From assembly GCA_945861965.1 (NCBI GenBank), contig CAMAWM010000009.1:1-64000 (forward strand): a stretch of 64,000 bases of DNA, in the 5' to 3' direction. Under the pieces are notes generated by a model. The model searched no databases. It was not told the DNA's origin and saw nothing but the letters and a program-made list of their open reading frames with translations. Position numbers and translations under genes: made by a program. The stretch is from Chitinophaga pinensis. Lineage in GTDB: Bacteria > Bacteroidota > Bacteroidia > UKL13-3. Of this stretch, positions 10,199 to 19,840 are shown piece by piece (position 1 is the first letter of the stretch; every line of letters begins with the position of its first letter).

Positions 10199-13011
10199 TT
10201 TAATTTTGATTTAAGGAACTTAGCTGTAAAACTATTTTTTACTTTAATCAAGTCTTCAGGAAATCCTTCAAAAACTAAATTGCCGCCTTTTTCACCGGCT
10301 TCTGGACCTAAATCAATTATCCAATCTGCACATTTTGCAACGTCCATATTGTGTTCGATCACAAGAATGCTATGCCCTTGATCAATCAATGCATTAAACG
10401 AGGTTAATAGTTTTTTGATGTCGTTAAAATGTAAGCCAGTAGTGGGCTCATCAAAAATAAATAAAATATGTTCTGATGCATTGCGTTTGCTAATAAACGA
10501 AGCCAATTTAACTCGTTGCGCCTCGCCACCAGAAAGCGAATTGCTGCTTTGTCCCAATTGAATATAGCCCAATCCAACATCGGCTAATGGTTTTATTTTA
10601 TTTGAAATTGATGGCTCGTTTTCGAAAAATAATAAGGATTCGTCAACACTCAAATTAAGCACATCGCTTATGTGTTTATCTCTATATTTTACCTCCAAAA
10701 CATCCTCTTTAAATCGTGCTCCTTTGCAATCTTCACAAGTTAAATGTATGTCGGCCATAAATTGCATTTCAATTGTTACTTCACCTTCGCCTTGGCAAGT
10801 TTCGCATCTTCCGCCATCAACATTAAAACTAAAATGTTGAGGTCTGTAATTGCGGCTTTTGCTCATTGATTGCGAAGCGTAAAGTTCACGAATTGAATCG
10901 TATCCTTTTAAATAAGTTATTGGATTGCTTCGGCTTGATTTCCCAATTGGATTTTGGTCAATCATTTCTACTTGAGTTATGCTTTTAAAATCGCCCTCTA
11001 AAGAATTATATGATCCTGTTTTTTCACCACTATAATTTCCTAATTGTTTTTGTAATGCATGGTACAATATTTTTTTCACCAAAGTTGTTTTCCCGCTACC
11101 GCTAACACCAGTAACTACAGTTAAATTATGCAAAGGAAATTTCACATCAATATTTTTTAAATTGTGTTGATTTGCTCCTTTTAACTCAATACAATTCGTC
11201 CACTTTTTGCGTTTTTTTGGCAGTTCTATTTTTTCTATTCCATTCAGGTATTTTGCTGTTAAGCTGTTTGCGTTTTTTTTAATTTCATCAATACTTCCAA
11301 CTGCAATTTTCTGCCCTCCGTTAACTCCTGCAAGCGGCCCAATGTCAATAATTTCATCGCAAGTTTTCATTATTTCCTCATCGTGTTCAACTACGACAAC
11401 AGTATTTCCAATGTCTCTTAACGTTTTTAAAACTGAAATTAATGTTTCGGTATCTCTTGGATGTAAGCCAATACTTGGCTCATCTAAAATATAAAGCGAT
11501 CCAACCAAACTACTACCTAACGAAGTGGCAAGATTTAATCGTTGAGTTTCGCCACCACTAAGTGAGTTTGATAATCGATTTAGGGATAGGTATCCAAGTC
11601 CAACATTTTTGAGAAAAGAAAGCCTACTTTTTATTTCAAGTAAAATTCTTTTAGCTATTTTTTGATGGTATTCTGACAAAATCAATTCGTTAAAATAATC
11701 TGTCGATTCGGAAATATTCATCAACAGAATCTCAGATAACGATTTGTAATTTTTCTTATTTTTCTTCGACTCGTCAATAAGTTTCACATAGTTTGTATCG
11801 TGCCTAAGTCTTGTCCCTTTACAGGTTTGGCAGATAGTTTTACCTCTATATCTGGCCAACATAACTCGGTATTGAATTTTATATGTTTGCTTTTCTAGCT
11901 CTTTGAAAAATCCATCAAGTCCAACCCAAACTTTATTTCCATGCCACAAAAAATCTTTTTGTTTTGATGTAAGTTCAGAATAAGATTTATGAATTGGGAA
12001 ATCATTTTTGCGACAATGCAAGATGAATTGATTTTTCCATTCGCCCATATGTTCGCCTCTCCAACAAGCAATAGCATCATCGAAAATACTTTTGCCGGTA
12101 TTTGGAACAACTAAATCTTCGTCAATTCCAATTACACTGCCAAAACCTTGGCAGGTTTTACATGCGCCATAAGGATTGTTAAAACTAAAGAAGTTTACCG
12201 TAGGCTCTTCAAATGTAATTTGGTCTAATTCGAAACGATTATTGAAATAGATTTTTTCAGCATCTTTTTTATTTTCGTTTATTGTTTGAATGATTATTTC
12301 TCCATGCCCTTCGTAAAATGCCGTTTGTATTGAATCTGAAATTCGATTTTGGAAATCTTCGTTTTCAATTTGAACAGAGAATCTATCAATCAACAAATAT
12401 ATTTTTCGCTTTTCTTGTTTTATTTTTTGCGATAAATAATCTTCGATTAACATCGTTTCGTTTTCAACAACCAATCTGCTAAACCCGTTTTGCAAAAAAG
12501 TTTCAAGTGGAATTTTAAATTCCTTTTCAATTGATTTTATTTCGACAAGTAAAAATATTTTCTTGTCAACCTCAAGTGTCAATATGTAATTAACTACATC
12601 TTCAACTGTATGTCGTTTTACTATTTTTCCTGAAACTGGAGAGATTGTAACTCCAATTCTTGAAAATAATAATTTCAGATAATCATAAATTTCGCTTGTG
12701 GTCGCTACTGTTGAACGAGGATTTCTAATATTTACTTTTTGTTCGATTGCGATGGATGGAGATATTCCGTGTATGTAATCAACATCGGGTTTATTCATTT
12801 TTCCAAGAAACTGTCTGGCATAAGCAGACAGGCTTTCAACGTATCTTCGTTGCCCTTCGGCATACAAAGTATCAAATACCAAACTACTTTTCCCGCTTCC
12901 TGAAACACCAGTAACAACTGTAAGTTTATTTCGTTTAATTTCAACATCTATATTCTTAAGGTTGTGCATTCGTGCACCTTTAATCAAAATATTTTTAGTT
13001 TTTCCGTTCAT
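10195..13011 (-). CDS. uvrA: Excinuclease ABC subunit UvrA
   Basis: Damage-sensing ATPase of nucleotide excision repair, which loads UvrB (encoded here at 43.2 kb). The 938-aa protein has two ABC modules. The first has Walker A GVSGSGKS at 35-42, a CKTCQG/CQTCKG zinc-binding insert, signature LSGGETQRLNLA and Walker B LYILDEPSIGLHPRD. The second has GVSGSGKTT, CETCQGEG with CEDCKGAR, LSGGEAQRVKLA and FIFDEPTTGLH. An in-frame TTG exists at 13029, but the ATG at 13011 (MNGKTKNILIKGA) matches the usual UvrA beginning and is preferred. A 259-bp non-coding stretch separates it from the sigma factor gene on the other strand. Confidence 0.97.
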   Translation of the reverse strand: MNGKTKNILIKGARMHNLKNIDVEIKRNKLTVVTGVSGSGKSSLVFDTLYAEGQRRYVESLSAYARQFLGKMNKPDVDYIHGISPSIAIEQKVNIRNPRSTVATTSEIYDYLKLLFSRIGVTISPVSGKIVKRHTVEDVVNYILTLEVDKKIFLLVEIKSIEKEFKIPLETFLQNGFSRLVVENETMLIEDYLSQKIKQEKRKIYLLIDRFSVQIENEDFQNRISDSIQTAFYEGHGEIIIQTINENKKDAEKIYFNNRFELDQITFEEPTVNFFSFNNPYGACKTCQGFGSVIGIDEDLVVPNTGKSIFDDAIACWRGEHMGEWKNQFILHCRKNDFPIHKSYSELTSKQKDFLWHGNKVWVGLDGFFKELEKQTYKIQYRVMLARYRGKTICQTCKGTRLRHDTNYVKLIDESKKNKKNYKSLSEILLMNISESTDYFNELILSEYHQKIAKRILLEIKSRLSFLKNVGLGYLSLNRLSNSLSGGETQRLNLATSLGSSLVGSLYILDEPSIGLHPRDTETLISVLKTLRDIGNTVVVVEHDEEIMKTCDEIIDIGPLAGVNGGQKIAVGSIDEIKKNANSLTAKYLNGIEKIELPKKRKKWTNCIELKGANQHNLKNIDVKFPLHNLTVVTGVSGSGKTTLVKKILYHALQKQLGNYSGEKTGSYNSLEGDFKSITQVEMIDQNPIGKSSRSNPITYLKGYDSIRELYASQSMSKSRNYRPQHFSFNVDGGRCETCQGEGEVTIEMQFMADIHLTCEDCKGARFKEDVLEVKYRDKHISDVLNLSVDESLLFFENEPSISNKIKPLADVGLGYIQLGQSSNSLSGGEAQRVKLASFISKRNASEHILFIFDEPTTGLHFNDIKKLLTSFNALIDQGHSILVIEHNMDVAKCADWIIDLGPEAGEKGGNLVFEGFPEDLIKVKNSFTAKFLKSKLN

Positions 13012-13142
13012 AAATAAAATAAGCTGCAAGATTAACTAAAATCTTCAATCAAAAGCTTTTAGTAAAACACTTCTTATGCAATAGCTTTTCATTACAAATC
13101 ACTTTCTAATTGTGCAGATTTTTTTTTAAATAGTTTATTTTT

Positions 13143-13173
13143 TTTGATTTTTAATTAAATAAACCTACATTCG
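13143..13173 (+). promoter_or_regulatory. Promoter of the sigma factor gene
   Basis: TTTG at 13143-13146 and TACATTCG at 13166-13173 are 19 bases apart. This fits a Bacteroidota -33/-7 promoter with one mismatch to TAnnTTTG. It leaves a leader of roughly 90 bases before the ATG at 13271, longer than most in this window; I see no strong secondary structure in it. Confidence 0.5.
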
Positions 13174-13270
13174 TAATACAAAAATCAAAAAACGCCCAAA
13201 GAAAAAACTCTACACTAACCAATTTAATTCTGTATAGCAATACATTTACTCAACAGTAAAGTTTAACATT

Positions 13271-13867
13271 ATGCAAACACAGAGAGTTAGTGATCAGGAG
13301 TTGATTCTGCGCTACCTTCAGGGCAATTCATATAGCTTTGAAGTACTTTTACGCAGACACAAGCAAGCAATTTATAGCGTTTTGCTTTCACGAGTTAGAG
13401 ATAGAAATTTAGCCGATGATCTTTTTCAAGAAGTTTTTATCAAAATAATCAAAACCATACACGATGGCAGGTATAACGAAATGGGTAAATTTCAAAGTTA
13501 CGCTACACGAATGGCGCGTAATTATGCAATTGATTACTTGAGAAAGAAGAAACACGAAATTGTTTTTAGTAGCTTCGCTTCTGACGATGAGTCGTATAAT
13601 CCCATTAATTATTTTGCTGACAATTGTTTAAATGCATCTCAGCAAATGATTTCAACTCATGAACAAGATGTAATTCGTAAATTAATTATGCAGATACCAG
13701 AAGATCAGCGCGAGGTTTTGATTATGCGCCACTGGGGTCAAATGAAATTTAAGGACATTGCCGAACACAAAGGAGAAAGTATCAATACAATTATGGGCAG
13801 AATGCGCTATGCATTGCAAAATATGCGCAAATTGATTCAAGAGCAACAGATTGATATTGCAATTTAA
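13271..13867 (+). CDS. Sigma-70 family RNA polymerase sigma factor (ECF type)
   Basis: A 198-aa two-domain sigma factor. Region 2 lies in residues ~20-90, with the core-binding/-10 recognition signature NLADDLFQEVFIKI at about 47-60 and an FQSYATRMARNYAIDYLRKK helix. Region 4 is at ~135-190, with DQREVLIMRHWGQMKFKDIAEHKGESINTIMGRM forming the -35-recognition helix-turn-helix. There is no region 1.1 or 3, so it is an ECF-like factor. No anti-sigma gene is adjacent; the next gene is a DUF4294 protein 46 bases downstream. The regulon cannot be read from the sequence. Confidence 0.9.
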   Translation: MQTQRVSDQELILRYLQGNSYSFEVLLRRHKQAIYSVLLSRVRDRNLADDLFQEVFIKIIKTIHDGRYNEMGKFQSYATRMARNYAIDYLRKKKHEIVFSSFASDDESYNPINYFADNCLNASQQMISTHEQDVIRKLIMQIPEDQREVLIMRHWGQMKFKDIAEHKGESINTIMGRMRYALQNMRKLIQEQQIDIAI

Positions 13868-13913
13868 TGTCCTCAACAAGTATATTTGGCATTAAATTTT
13901 CTTTTGCTTTTTA

Positions 13914-14438
13914 ATGAAAAAAATACTCTTAATTTTCTTTTTATTTAATTTTTTTGGAAATCGTACCGCTGCTCAAGATTCGCCAATTGTATATCAATTG
14001 CCTGATTTTATTGTAGTAGCCAAAAGCGATCCTGAATACGAAGCAAAATACCAACGACTTGTTAGAAATGTAAAGAAAACCTTGCCTTATGCAAAACTTG
14101 CAGCTTTTCGATACCAAATGCTGGAACAAAATTTACAAATACTTCCAACAAATAAAGCAAGAAAAGCCTATTTGAAAAAAACAGAAGAAACCATCAAAGC
14201 ACAATTTATGGATGATTTGAAAAGTCTTTCTATCAATCAAGGAAAGATATTGATCAAACTAATTTATCGCGAAACTGGGAAGTCGAGTTATGAAATGTTA
14301 ACTACATACAGAAGCGACTTCACCGCTTTGTACTGGCAAGGTGTGGCAAAGTTTTTTGGCGGAAATTTAAAAGATGAATACAACCCGATAGAGGATTGGC
14401 AAATAGAGCAAATAATTAAACAACTTGGGTTTGATTAA
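13914..14438 (+). CDS. Exported DUF4294 family protein
   Basis: A 174-aa protein with a signal peptide (about residues 1-20, MKKILLIFFLFNFFGNRTAAQ). It matches my recollection of DUF4294, a Bacteroidota-restricted family: a conserved YPYA-like segment (here LPYAKLAAFRY), a GKILIKLIYRETG core and a FWQ-like segment (YWQGVAKFFGGNLKDEY). Function is unknown; location is probably periplasmic or outer membrane. It may be cotranscribed with the upstream sigma factor (46 bp gap). It ends 5 bases from the stop codon of the convergent DUF1343 gene. Confidence 0.8.
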   Translation: MKKILLIFFLFNFFGNRTAAQDSPIVYQLPDFIVVAKSDPEYEAKYQRLVRNVKKTLPYAKLAAFRYQMLEQNLQILPTNKARKAYLKKTEETIKAQFMDDLKSLSINQGKILIKLIYRETGKSSYEMLTTYRSDFTALYWQGVAKFFGGNLKDEYNPIEDWQIEQIIKQLGFD

Positions 14439-14443
14439 TCTAT

Positions 14444-15625
14444 TTATCTGTAATCGCTATACAGCAAATATTTTTTTCTTATTTGTTTGAATGCAAGCAA
14501 ATCACTTTCCCAGGATTTTTTTATTTCGTCTTCATTCATTCCTTGCTCAATTTGTTTTCTTAATTTATCACTTCCTGCAAGCTTGTCAAAAAACGAGTTA
14601 AAAAATTTTGTTTTCTCTTGATCGTTTTTATAAAATTCAATAAGCCAAAACAAATTTATTGTTGGTATTTGAGAAGCGAAATTTTTTCCGTAATTAGTCA
14701 ATGAAAATCCATTGCAAATTTGGTCTTTCCAAGGTGGATTTTCGGCAACGCCAAGAATTTTTTTTGGCGTGAATTTGTAATCGCCAATAGTTGAGTTTGG
14801 CTTGCCAATGCATTCAAATGGTTTTTCAGTTCCTCTTCCTAAACTAATGCTTGTGCCTTCAAAAAAACAAAGACTTGGATAAAGATAAATAGCTTCTATC
14901 GTTTTTAAATTTGGCGATGGAAAAACCGGAGGAGTGTATTTTGTTTCGTGCGAATAAAAATAATTTTTAATGACGATTACTTTGCATTGAATTCCATTTG
15001 CAAGCCAAGCTTCTCCATTTATCATTTGAGCGTATTCTGCAATCGTCATTCCGTGAACAATTGGAATTGGATGCATGCCGACAAAGGATCTAAATGCTGT
15101 ATCTAAAATTGGTCCGTCAACATAAAATCCATTTGGATTAGGTCTATCTAGAATTAATAGCGTTTTGTTGTTTTCGGCACAAGCCTCCATTACATAATGC
15201 AAAGTAGAAATATATGTGTAAAATCTTGCGCCTACATCTTGAATGTCAAAAATTAACAAGTCAATATTTTTCAATTGCGATGCAAAAGGTTTTTTGTTTT
15301 TACCATAAAGCGAAACAATTGGAATTCCTGTTTTTTTATCTATAGTAGAAGCTACTTTTTCGCCTGCAGAATGATTTCCGCGAAATCCATGTTCTGGAGC
15401 AAAAACAGTTTTTACTTTAACTTTTAATTTCAACAAAGTATCGAGCAAATGCACATTTCCTATATTACTTGTTTGGTTTACTACCAATGCTACTTTTTTA
15501 TTTTGCAAGTAATGAAGATATTGAATCATTTGATCAGCGCCTGTTTTAAGCTGGCAAAATGATTTATTGATATGAAAAAATCCTGTTAATACTATCAAAA
15601 TACTGATTTTGAAATTGCTTTTCAT
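14444..15625 (-). CDS. DUF1343 / NamZ-like exo-beta-N-acetylmuramidase
   Basis: Exported protein of 393 aa from the ATG at 15625, where a signal peptide follows (MKSNFKISILIVLTGFF...SFC). An upstream in-frame ATG at 15682 would add 19 unlikely basic and hydrophobic residues. Family motifs are VALVVNQTS near the N-terminus, FAPEHGFRG, GIPIVSLYG, DLLIFDIQDVGARFYTYIST, LDRPNP and SLGRGTEKPFE. Members of this family characterised in Bacillus and Tannerella remove MurNAc from the non-reducing ends of peptidoglycan fragments, so a role in wall recycling is inferred. It diverges from the FtsX-type permease gene with 65 bp between the starts. Confidence 0.85.
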   Translation of the reverse strand: MKSNFKISILIVLTGFFHINKSFCQLKTGADQMIQYLHYLQNKKVALVVNQTSNIGNVHLLDTLLKLKVKVKTVFAPEHGFRGNHSAGEKVASTIDKKTGIPIVSLYGKNKKPFASQLKNIDLLIFDIQDVGARFYTYISTLHYVMEACAENNKTLLILDRPNPNGFYVDGPILDTAFRSFVGMHPIPIVHGMTIAEYAQMINGEAWLANGIQCKVIVIKNYFYSHETKYTPPVFPSPNLKTIEAIYLYPSLCFFEGTSISLGRGTEKPFECIGKPNSTIGDYKFTPKKILGVAENPPWKDQICNGFSLTNYGKNFASQIPTINLFWLIEFYKNDQEKTKFFNSFFDKLAGSDKLRKQIEQGMNEDEIKKSWESDLLAFKQIRKKYLLYSDYR

Positions 15626-15690
15626 CCTTAGTTTATAATAAATTATTTTAATTAAATTATATTCGAACCTTATATTTTTCATTTTTCTTT

Positions 15691-16908
15691 TTGAACTTAA
15701 ATTATTTCATATCGTCACGATTAACAACGCACAAACAAGCTGGTTTTTCAAAGCTAATTGTGCGAATTGCAATTGCAGCTGTTGCCATTAGCATTGCTGT
15801 AATGATTTTGGCTGTTGCCATTTCAAATGGGTATCAACGAGAAATAAAAAATAAAGTTTCTGGGTTTCATTCTCACATTCAAATTTCTGCGCCAACACAA
15901 GATCATTCGTACGAAAACAAACCCATAGTTCATGACTCAGTTTTTTATAAAAAGGCTGCATCCATTTCTGGTGTCAAACATATTCAAAAATTTGCTAACA
16001 AGGCTGGCATTATAAAAACCAATGAAGATTTTCAAGGAATTGTATTGAAGGGAATTGATGAAAATTTTGATTGGAGTTTTGTTGAAACAAACACAAAAGA
16101 AGGTAAAAAATTCAGTGTAAACGCAGACTTCAATTCAGACAAAATCTTTATTTCCAGATCAATTGCACAGAAATTAAAATTTAAGGTTGGCGAAAATTTC
16201 TTTGTTTACTTTATTCAAGATCCAATGCGTGTTCGAAAGTTTGTAATTAGCGGAATATTTGATTTTGGACTTGATGATTTTGATAATTTGTATGCATTTG
16301 TTGATATCAAACACATACAAAAGCTGAACAATTGGCAGCCAAATCAAATAAATGGATACGAGATTTTTGTTGATGATTTTGAAACTATTGATAAAGAAAT
16401 TGGTTTAATACAAAACATTTTGCCGTACAGTTTGAACATACAAAGTATAAATGAAATGTATCCTGCTCTTTTCGATTGGCTTAAAATGTTGGACATGAAT
16501 GTTGTTATCGTTTTGATTTTAATGCTAATTGTTGCGGCAATAAATATGATAACTGCGCTTATGATTTTAATTTTGGAACGAAGCAACATGATTGGAATTC
16601 TAAAATCTCTTGGCGAAAGCGATTCAAACATTGTTAAAATATTTTTGTACATGGCTTCGTTTATTATACTTCGCGGATTGGTATTTGGAAATATATTGGG
16701 ATTTGGATTAGGATTTTTACAAAAATATACTGGAATTATTTCATTGCCCGAAGAGGAATATTATCTCAATCGTGTTCCAATTCAATTCGATTGGATTGAT
16801 TTTGCATGGATAAACTTAGGCAGTTTTTTAATTTGCATTCTAATTTTACTTATCCCATCATCCTTTGTAAGTCGTATTTCGCCAGCAAAAACTATAAAGT
16901 TTGATTAA
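15691..16908 (+). CDS. FtsX/LolC-E type ABC transporter permease
   Basis: Inner-membrane permease of 405 aa. The topology is that of the MacB/LolCE superfamily: a first membrane segment at ~23-45 (IAIAAVAISIAVMILAVAIS), a large periplasmic domain (~50-265), then three membrane segments (~268-292, ~313-342, ~370-392). The C-terminus ends SRISPAKTIKFD, the usual end of LolE-type proteins. The start is TTG at 15691; the sequence after it (NLNYFISSRL) matches how the family usually begins, and no suitable ATG exists nearby. No ATPase gene is next to it. A role in lipoprotein release is likely but not proved. Confidence 0.82.
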   Translation: MNLNYFISSRLTTHKQAGFSKLIVRIAIAAVAISIAVMILAVAISNGYQREIKNKVSGFHSHIQISAPTQDHSYENKPIVHDSVFYKKAASISGVKHIQKFANKAGIIKTNEDFQGIVLKGIDENFDWSFVETNTKEGKKFSVNADFNSDKIFISRSIAQKLKFKVGENFFVYFIQDPMRVRKFVISGIFDFGLDDFDNLYAFVDIKHIQKLNNWQPNQINGYEIFVDDFETIDKEIGLIQNILPYSLNIQSINEMYPALFDWLKMLDMNVVIVLILMLIVAAINMITALMILILERSNMIGILKSLGESDSNIVKIFLYMASFIILRGLVFGNILGFGLGFLQKYTGIISLPEEEYYLNRVPIQFDWIDFAWINLGSFLICILILLIPSSFVSRISPAKTIKFD

Positions 16909-16914
16909 AAAACG

Positions 16915-17712
16915 ATGAAGCAATTTATCCCTCAGTTTATAAAATTTCCTTTGTGGTTTTTATTTAAATCGCCTCAACGAAAATTTGCTTGGTTTACCTT
17001 GTGGCTTGATATTTTGAGTCTAATTTCCTTTGCGTTCTATTCCGTTTTCAAAATCAAAAAACTGAAGCCAATAAGCATTTGTGTCGGATTGTCAAACCGA
17101 AGTCCAATTTTTTTGAATACATTTTTATCAAGCTTAAACAATGTCAAAAACAAACATTTAATAGAGCTTTCAGTATTTGATTGCAATTCGACTGATGTTG
17201 AAGATTTAGAAACTGAAATCAAAAAAAAATGGGTTGGCAATTTGATTTTTTCAAACAAAGAAATGAAATTCACTCGAGCTGCGACTTTTAACAACGCAGT
17301 TTTACAAAGTAATAACGAAACGATTTTAATATGCGATGCCGATTTTTCGTTGCCAATCAATATTGTCCAGCTATGCAACAATTATACAAGAGGTAGCATG
17401 GTTTGGTTTCCAATTGTTTTTTATTTATATAAAAACAAACCGAAAATATTTGACAAAAAAAATGGCGAATGGATGCAATGGGGAGGAAAAGGAATATTGG
17501 CGACAAGCAAAAAACATTTTATCAATGTCGGAATGTTAAATACAGATTTCACAGAGTGGGGAAGAGAAGACGATGAATTATGGCAAAGATTTTATCAGCA
17601 TAAATACCTTGTTTTCCGCAGTAGATGTAAAGGATTTTTGCATCACTGGCATCCAAGTTTAAATCCAAAGTACCAAGAATTGGCAACTATGGTTGACGAA
17701 GGGAAAATATAA
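16915..17712 (+). CDS. Glycosyltransferase with C-terminal galactosyltransferase-like domain
   Basis: A 265-aa enzyme of the GT-A fold. A nucleotide-sugar metal site is visible as ICDADFSLP (D141-A-D143), and a second motif block WGGKGI...FINVGMLNTDF...EWGREDDELW (about 189-223) is the Glyco_transf_7C pattern seen in chondroitin-synthase-like and beta-4-galactosyltransferase enzymes. HHWHP follows at ~248. The N-terminal ~45 residues are hydrophobic and basic and may tether it to the inner membrane. It starts 6 bases after the permease gene and is followed 16 bases later by a second glycosyltransferase, suggesting both act on the same surface glycan. Sugar specificity is not readable. Confidence 0.85.
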   Translation: MKQFIPQFIKFPLWFLFKSPQRKFAWFTLWLDILSLISFAFYSVFKIKKLKPISICVGLSNRSPIFLNTFLSSLNNVKNKHLIELSVFDCNSTDVEDLETEIKKKWVGNLIFSNKEMKFTRAATFNNAVLQSNNETILICDADFSLPINIVQLCNNYTRGSMVWFPIVFYLYKNKPKIFDKKNGEWMQWGGKGILATSKKHFINVGMLNTDFTEWGREDDELWQRFYQHKYLVFRSRCKGFLHHWHPSLNPKYQELATMVDEGKI

Positions 17713-17728
17713 ATATCTTGCTGCCCGA

Positions 17729-18493
17729 ATGAACGAACCTCTTGTTAGTATAATTACTCCTTCTTATAATCAAGCACAATTTTTAGAGCAAACGATTCAA
17801 TCAGTGCTTGGCCAAACGTATAAAAACATTGAATATTTTGTGATGGATGGTGGTTCAATAGATGGCTCCGTTGAGATAATAAAAAAATACGAAGAAAAGT
17901 TAACGTATTGGCAAAGTAAATCTGATGACGGCCAATCGGATGCTATCAATAGTGCATTTAAAAAATGCAAGGGCGATATTATCGCCTATATCAATTCGGA
18001 TGATTTATTGATGCCCGAAGCAGTAGAAACTGTAGTCCGTTGTTTTGAAGTGAATGCAGATTATGCTCTTGTTTTTGGAATTTGTAGCACTATTGATGAA
18101 AATGGAAATGAAATTGCCGCTCCTCAAGGCGATCATATAAGTTTCAATCATTTACTCATGAACGGAATGTTGCCTAAGATTTTTCAGCCAGCGTGTTTTT
18201 TTAATAGAAAATATATTAACAGAGAATTTTTCTTAGATAAAAATCTGAAGTACGCTTTTGACTATGAGTTGTTGCTGATGCTAATGAAATGGAATACCAA
18301 TTTGTTTATCTACAAGCATTTTGCTGCATATAGAAAGCATAAAGACGCTAAATCGTTAAATATAAAAGAAGCGTATTTTGAAAAGCTAAAAGTGCAAATG
18401 AGATACGGAAAAAGATACACTTTGCTTTGGGTGTATCGCTGGCTTAAATTTCTAATTTCAATGCAATTGAAGAAATTTGTTAAATCTAAATAA
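17729..18493 (+). CDS. Family 2 glycosyltransferase
   Basis: A 254-aa GT2 enzyme. The nucleotide-binding start VSIITPSYNQAQFLEQTIQSV, DGGSIDGS (D40-D45), SKSDDGQSDAINSAF (~64-77) and the INSDDLLMPEA metal motif (~88-97) are typical. The C-terminal third is basic with one hydrophobic helix. The ATG at 17729 is preferred; an in-frame ATG at 17693 would overlap the upstream gene and add 12 residues that do not fit the family. With the preceding gene it forms a likely two-gene surface-polysaccharide unit. Acceptor and donor are unknown. Confidence 0.9.
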   Translation: MNEPLVSIITPSYNQAQFLEQTIQSVLGQTYKNIEYFVMDGGSIDGSVEIIKKYEEKLTYWQSKSDDGQSDAINSAFKKCKGDIIAYINSDDLLMPEAVETVVRCFEVNADYALVFGICSTIDENGNEIAAPQGDHISFNHLLMNGMLPKIFQPACFFNRKYINREFFLDKNLKYAFDYELLLMLMKWNTNLFIYKHFAAYRKHKDAKSLNIKEAYFEKLKVQMRYGKRYTLLWVYRWLKFLISMQLKKFVKSK

Positions 18494-18643
18494 CATCAAT
18501 TTTACTATTTTGATTAGTAGTGTATTTATAATTCAATTCTCTGAATATTAGCGTGTAACCTTATTGATTCAAAAAATTCAATTTCGAAAAGTGATTTAAT
18601 TTCAATCATCAAAAAAACTTTCTTATTAATTAAATAAAACCGC

Positions 18644-18651
18644 TATTTTCG
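18644..18651 (+). promoter_or_regulatory. -7 promoter element before bamD
   Basis: TATTTTCG differs from TAnnTTTG at one position and lies 13 bases before the bamD ATG. No convincing -33 element is seen in the AT-rich 171-bp gap upstream, which shows nothing else. Confidence 0.35.
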
Positions 18652-18664
18652 CGCCTTGTTATAT

Positions 18665-19462
18665 ATGAGTCGATTAGGCATATTTTTAATCTTATTATTG
18701 CTTGTTTTCGGTTCGTGCCGAAGCAAATTTCAGAAGTCGCTAAAAAATACCGACCCAAAGAAAAAGCTAGAGCAAGCAGAATATTATTTTAATAAGAAAG
18801 ATTTCTATCGGTCTCAACTGTTATTTGAACAATTAGAAGGTGCATACGAAGCCACTAACATGGCTGAAAAAATTGCATATTACATGTCCGAATGTGATTT
18901 TGGTTTACGTAATTACGCTTTGGCGGGATTTAGATACAAATCTTATTACGAAACATATCCTACAGGATTGTTTGCCGAGGAGTGTTTGTATAAACATGCT
19001 TATTGCAATTATCTTGAATCGCAGGATTACGAACTTGACCAAACGGATACATACAAAGCCATCGAAACATTTAAGATTTTTATAAATGTTTATCCCGATA
19101 GCAAGTATGTTAGCGAATGCAATGTGCTGTTGGATCAACTTAGAACTAAGCTGTCGCTGAAAGCATATAACAGTGCGAAATTGTATTTTAACATTGGCGA
19201 TTTTAAAAGTGCGAAAGTGGCTTTGCGAAATGTTGTAAATGATTTTCCTGAAGTTACACAGCGCGAAGAAATTGATTTTTTAATTGTAAAGGCCACCTAT
19301 TTGTTAGCTGAAAATAGTATGGCGCAAATTCAAAAACAACGCTACGATGAAACAATTGAAGCGTTCTATCAGTTCAGCGAATATTACAGCGAAAGCAGTA
19401 AATATATGGACGAAGCCAAATCGTATAAAATAAAAGCAGAAATTGCTATAAAAAAATTATAA
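18665..19462 (+). CDS. bamD: Outer membrane protein assembly factor BamD
   Basis: Outer-membrane lipoprotein of the BAM complex, which inserts beta-barrel proteins. The 265-aa product has a lipoprotein signal with lipobox VFGSC (lipidated C18) and then TPR-like helical repeats, including AEYYFNKKDFYRSQLLFEQL, YYETYPTGLFAEECLYKHAYC, FINVYPDSKYVSECN and YQFSEYYSESSKYMDEA. An in-frame TTG at 18656 would add three residues; ATG 18665 gives a clean lipoprotein signal. The omega subunit gene follows 19 bases later, the conserved Bacteroidota arrangement. Confidence 0.92.
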   Translation: MSRLGIFLILLLLVFGSCRSKFQKSLKNTDPKKKLEQAEYYFNKKDFYRSQLLFEQLEGAYEATNMAEKIAYYMSECDFGLRNYALAGFRYKSYYETYPTGLFAEECLYKHAYCNYLESQDYELDQTDTYKAIETFKIFINVYPDSKYVSECNVLLDQLRTKLSLKAYNSAKLYFNIGDFKSAKVALRNVVNDFPEVTQREEIDFLIVKATYLLAENSMAQIQKQRYDETIEAFYQFSEYYSESSKYMDEAKSYKIKAEIAIKKL

Positions 19463-19481
19463 AGTAAACAACAAACAAAAA

Positions 19482-19820
19482 ATGACAAACATTACAAACA
19501 ACTATCACAACGCACCAACTACTACAGTTATTCGCGACCTTCGTAAATTGGAGGCAGAAACCGGAAATTTGTACGAAACCATTGCGATTATTTCAAAACG
19601 TGCTAATCAGATTTCGGCACAAATGAAAGAAGAATTGCACAACAAATTGAATGAGTTTGATAACGACAGCGATACCTTAGAAGAAATTTTTGAGAACCGC
19701 GAGCAAATTGAAATTTCACATTGCTACGAGAAGTTGCCAAAAGCAACATTGATAGCAACTGAAGAATATATTAACGATAAAATTCATTACCGCAATCCAG
19801 CAAACGAAACTGCTGAGTAA
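19482..19820 (+). CDS. rpoZ: RNA polymerase omega subunit (Bacteroidota RpoZ/Rpb6-like)
   Basis: A 112-aa protein of the Bacteroidota omega family. The core TGNLYETIAIISKRANQISAQMKEEL (residues ~28-53) corresponds to the omega helix that clamps the beta-prime C-terminus. The remainder is acidic and ends in a short polar tail. In many Bacteroidota the order is bamD-rpoZ-coaBC-DUF4835; here the first half is kept (19 bp from bamD), while coaBC-DUF4835 lies 30 kb away at 50.2-52.3 kb. A strong intrinsic terminator follows at 19841. Confidence 0.85.
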   Translation: MTNITNNYHNAPTTTVIRDLRKLEAETGNLYETIAIISKRANQISAQMKEELHNKLNEFDNDSDTLEEIFENREQIEISHCYEKLPKATLIATEEYINDKIHYRNPANETAE

Positions 19821-19840
19821 TTCTCTAGATTTATTTATTG

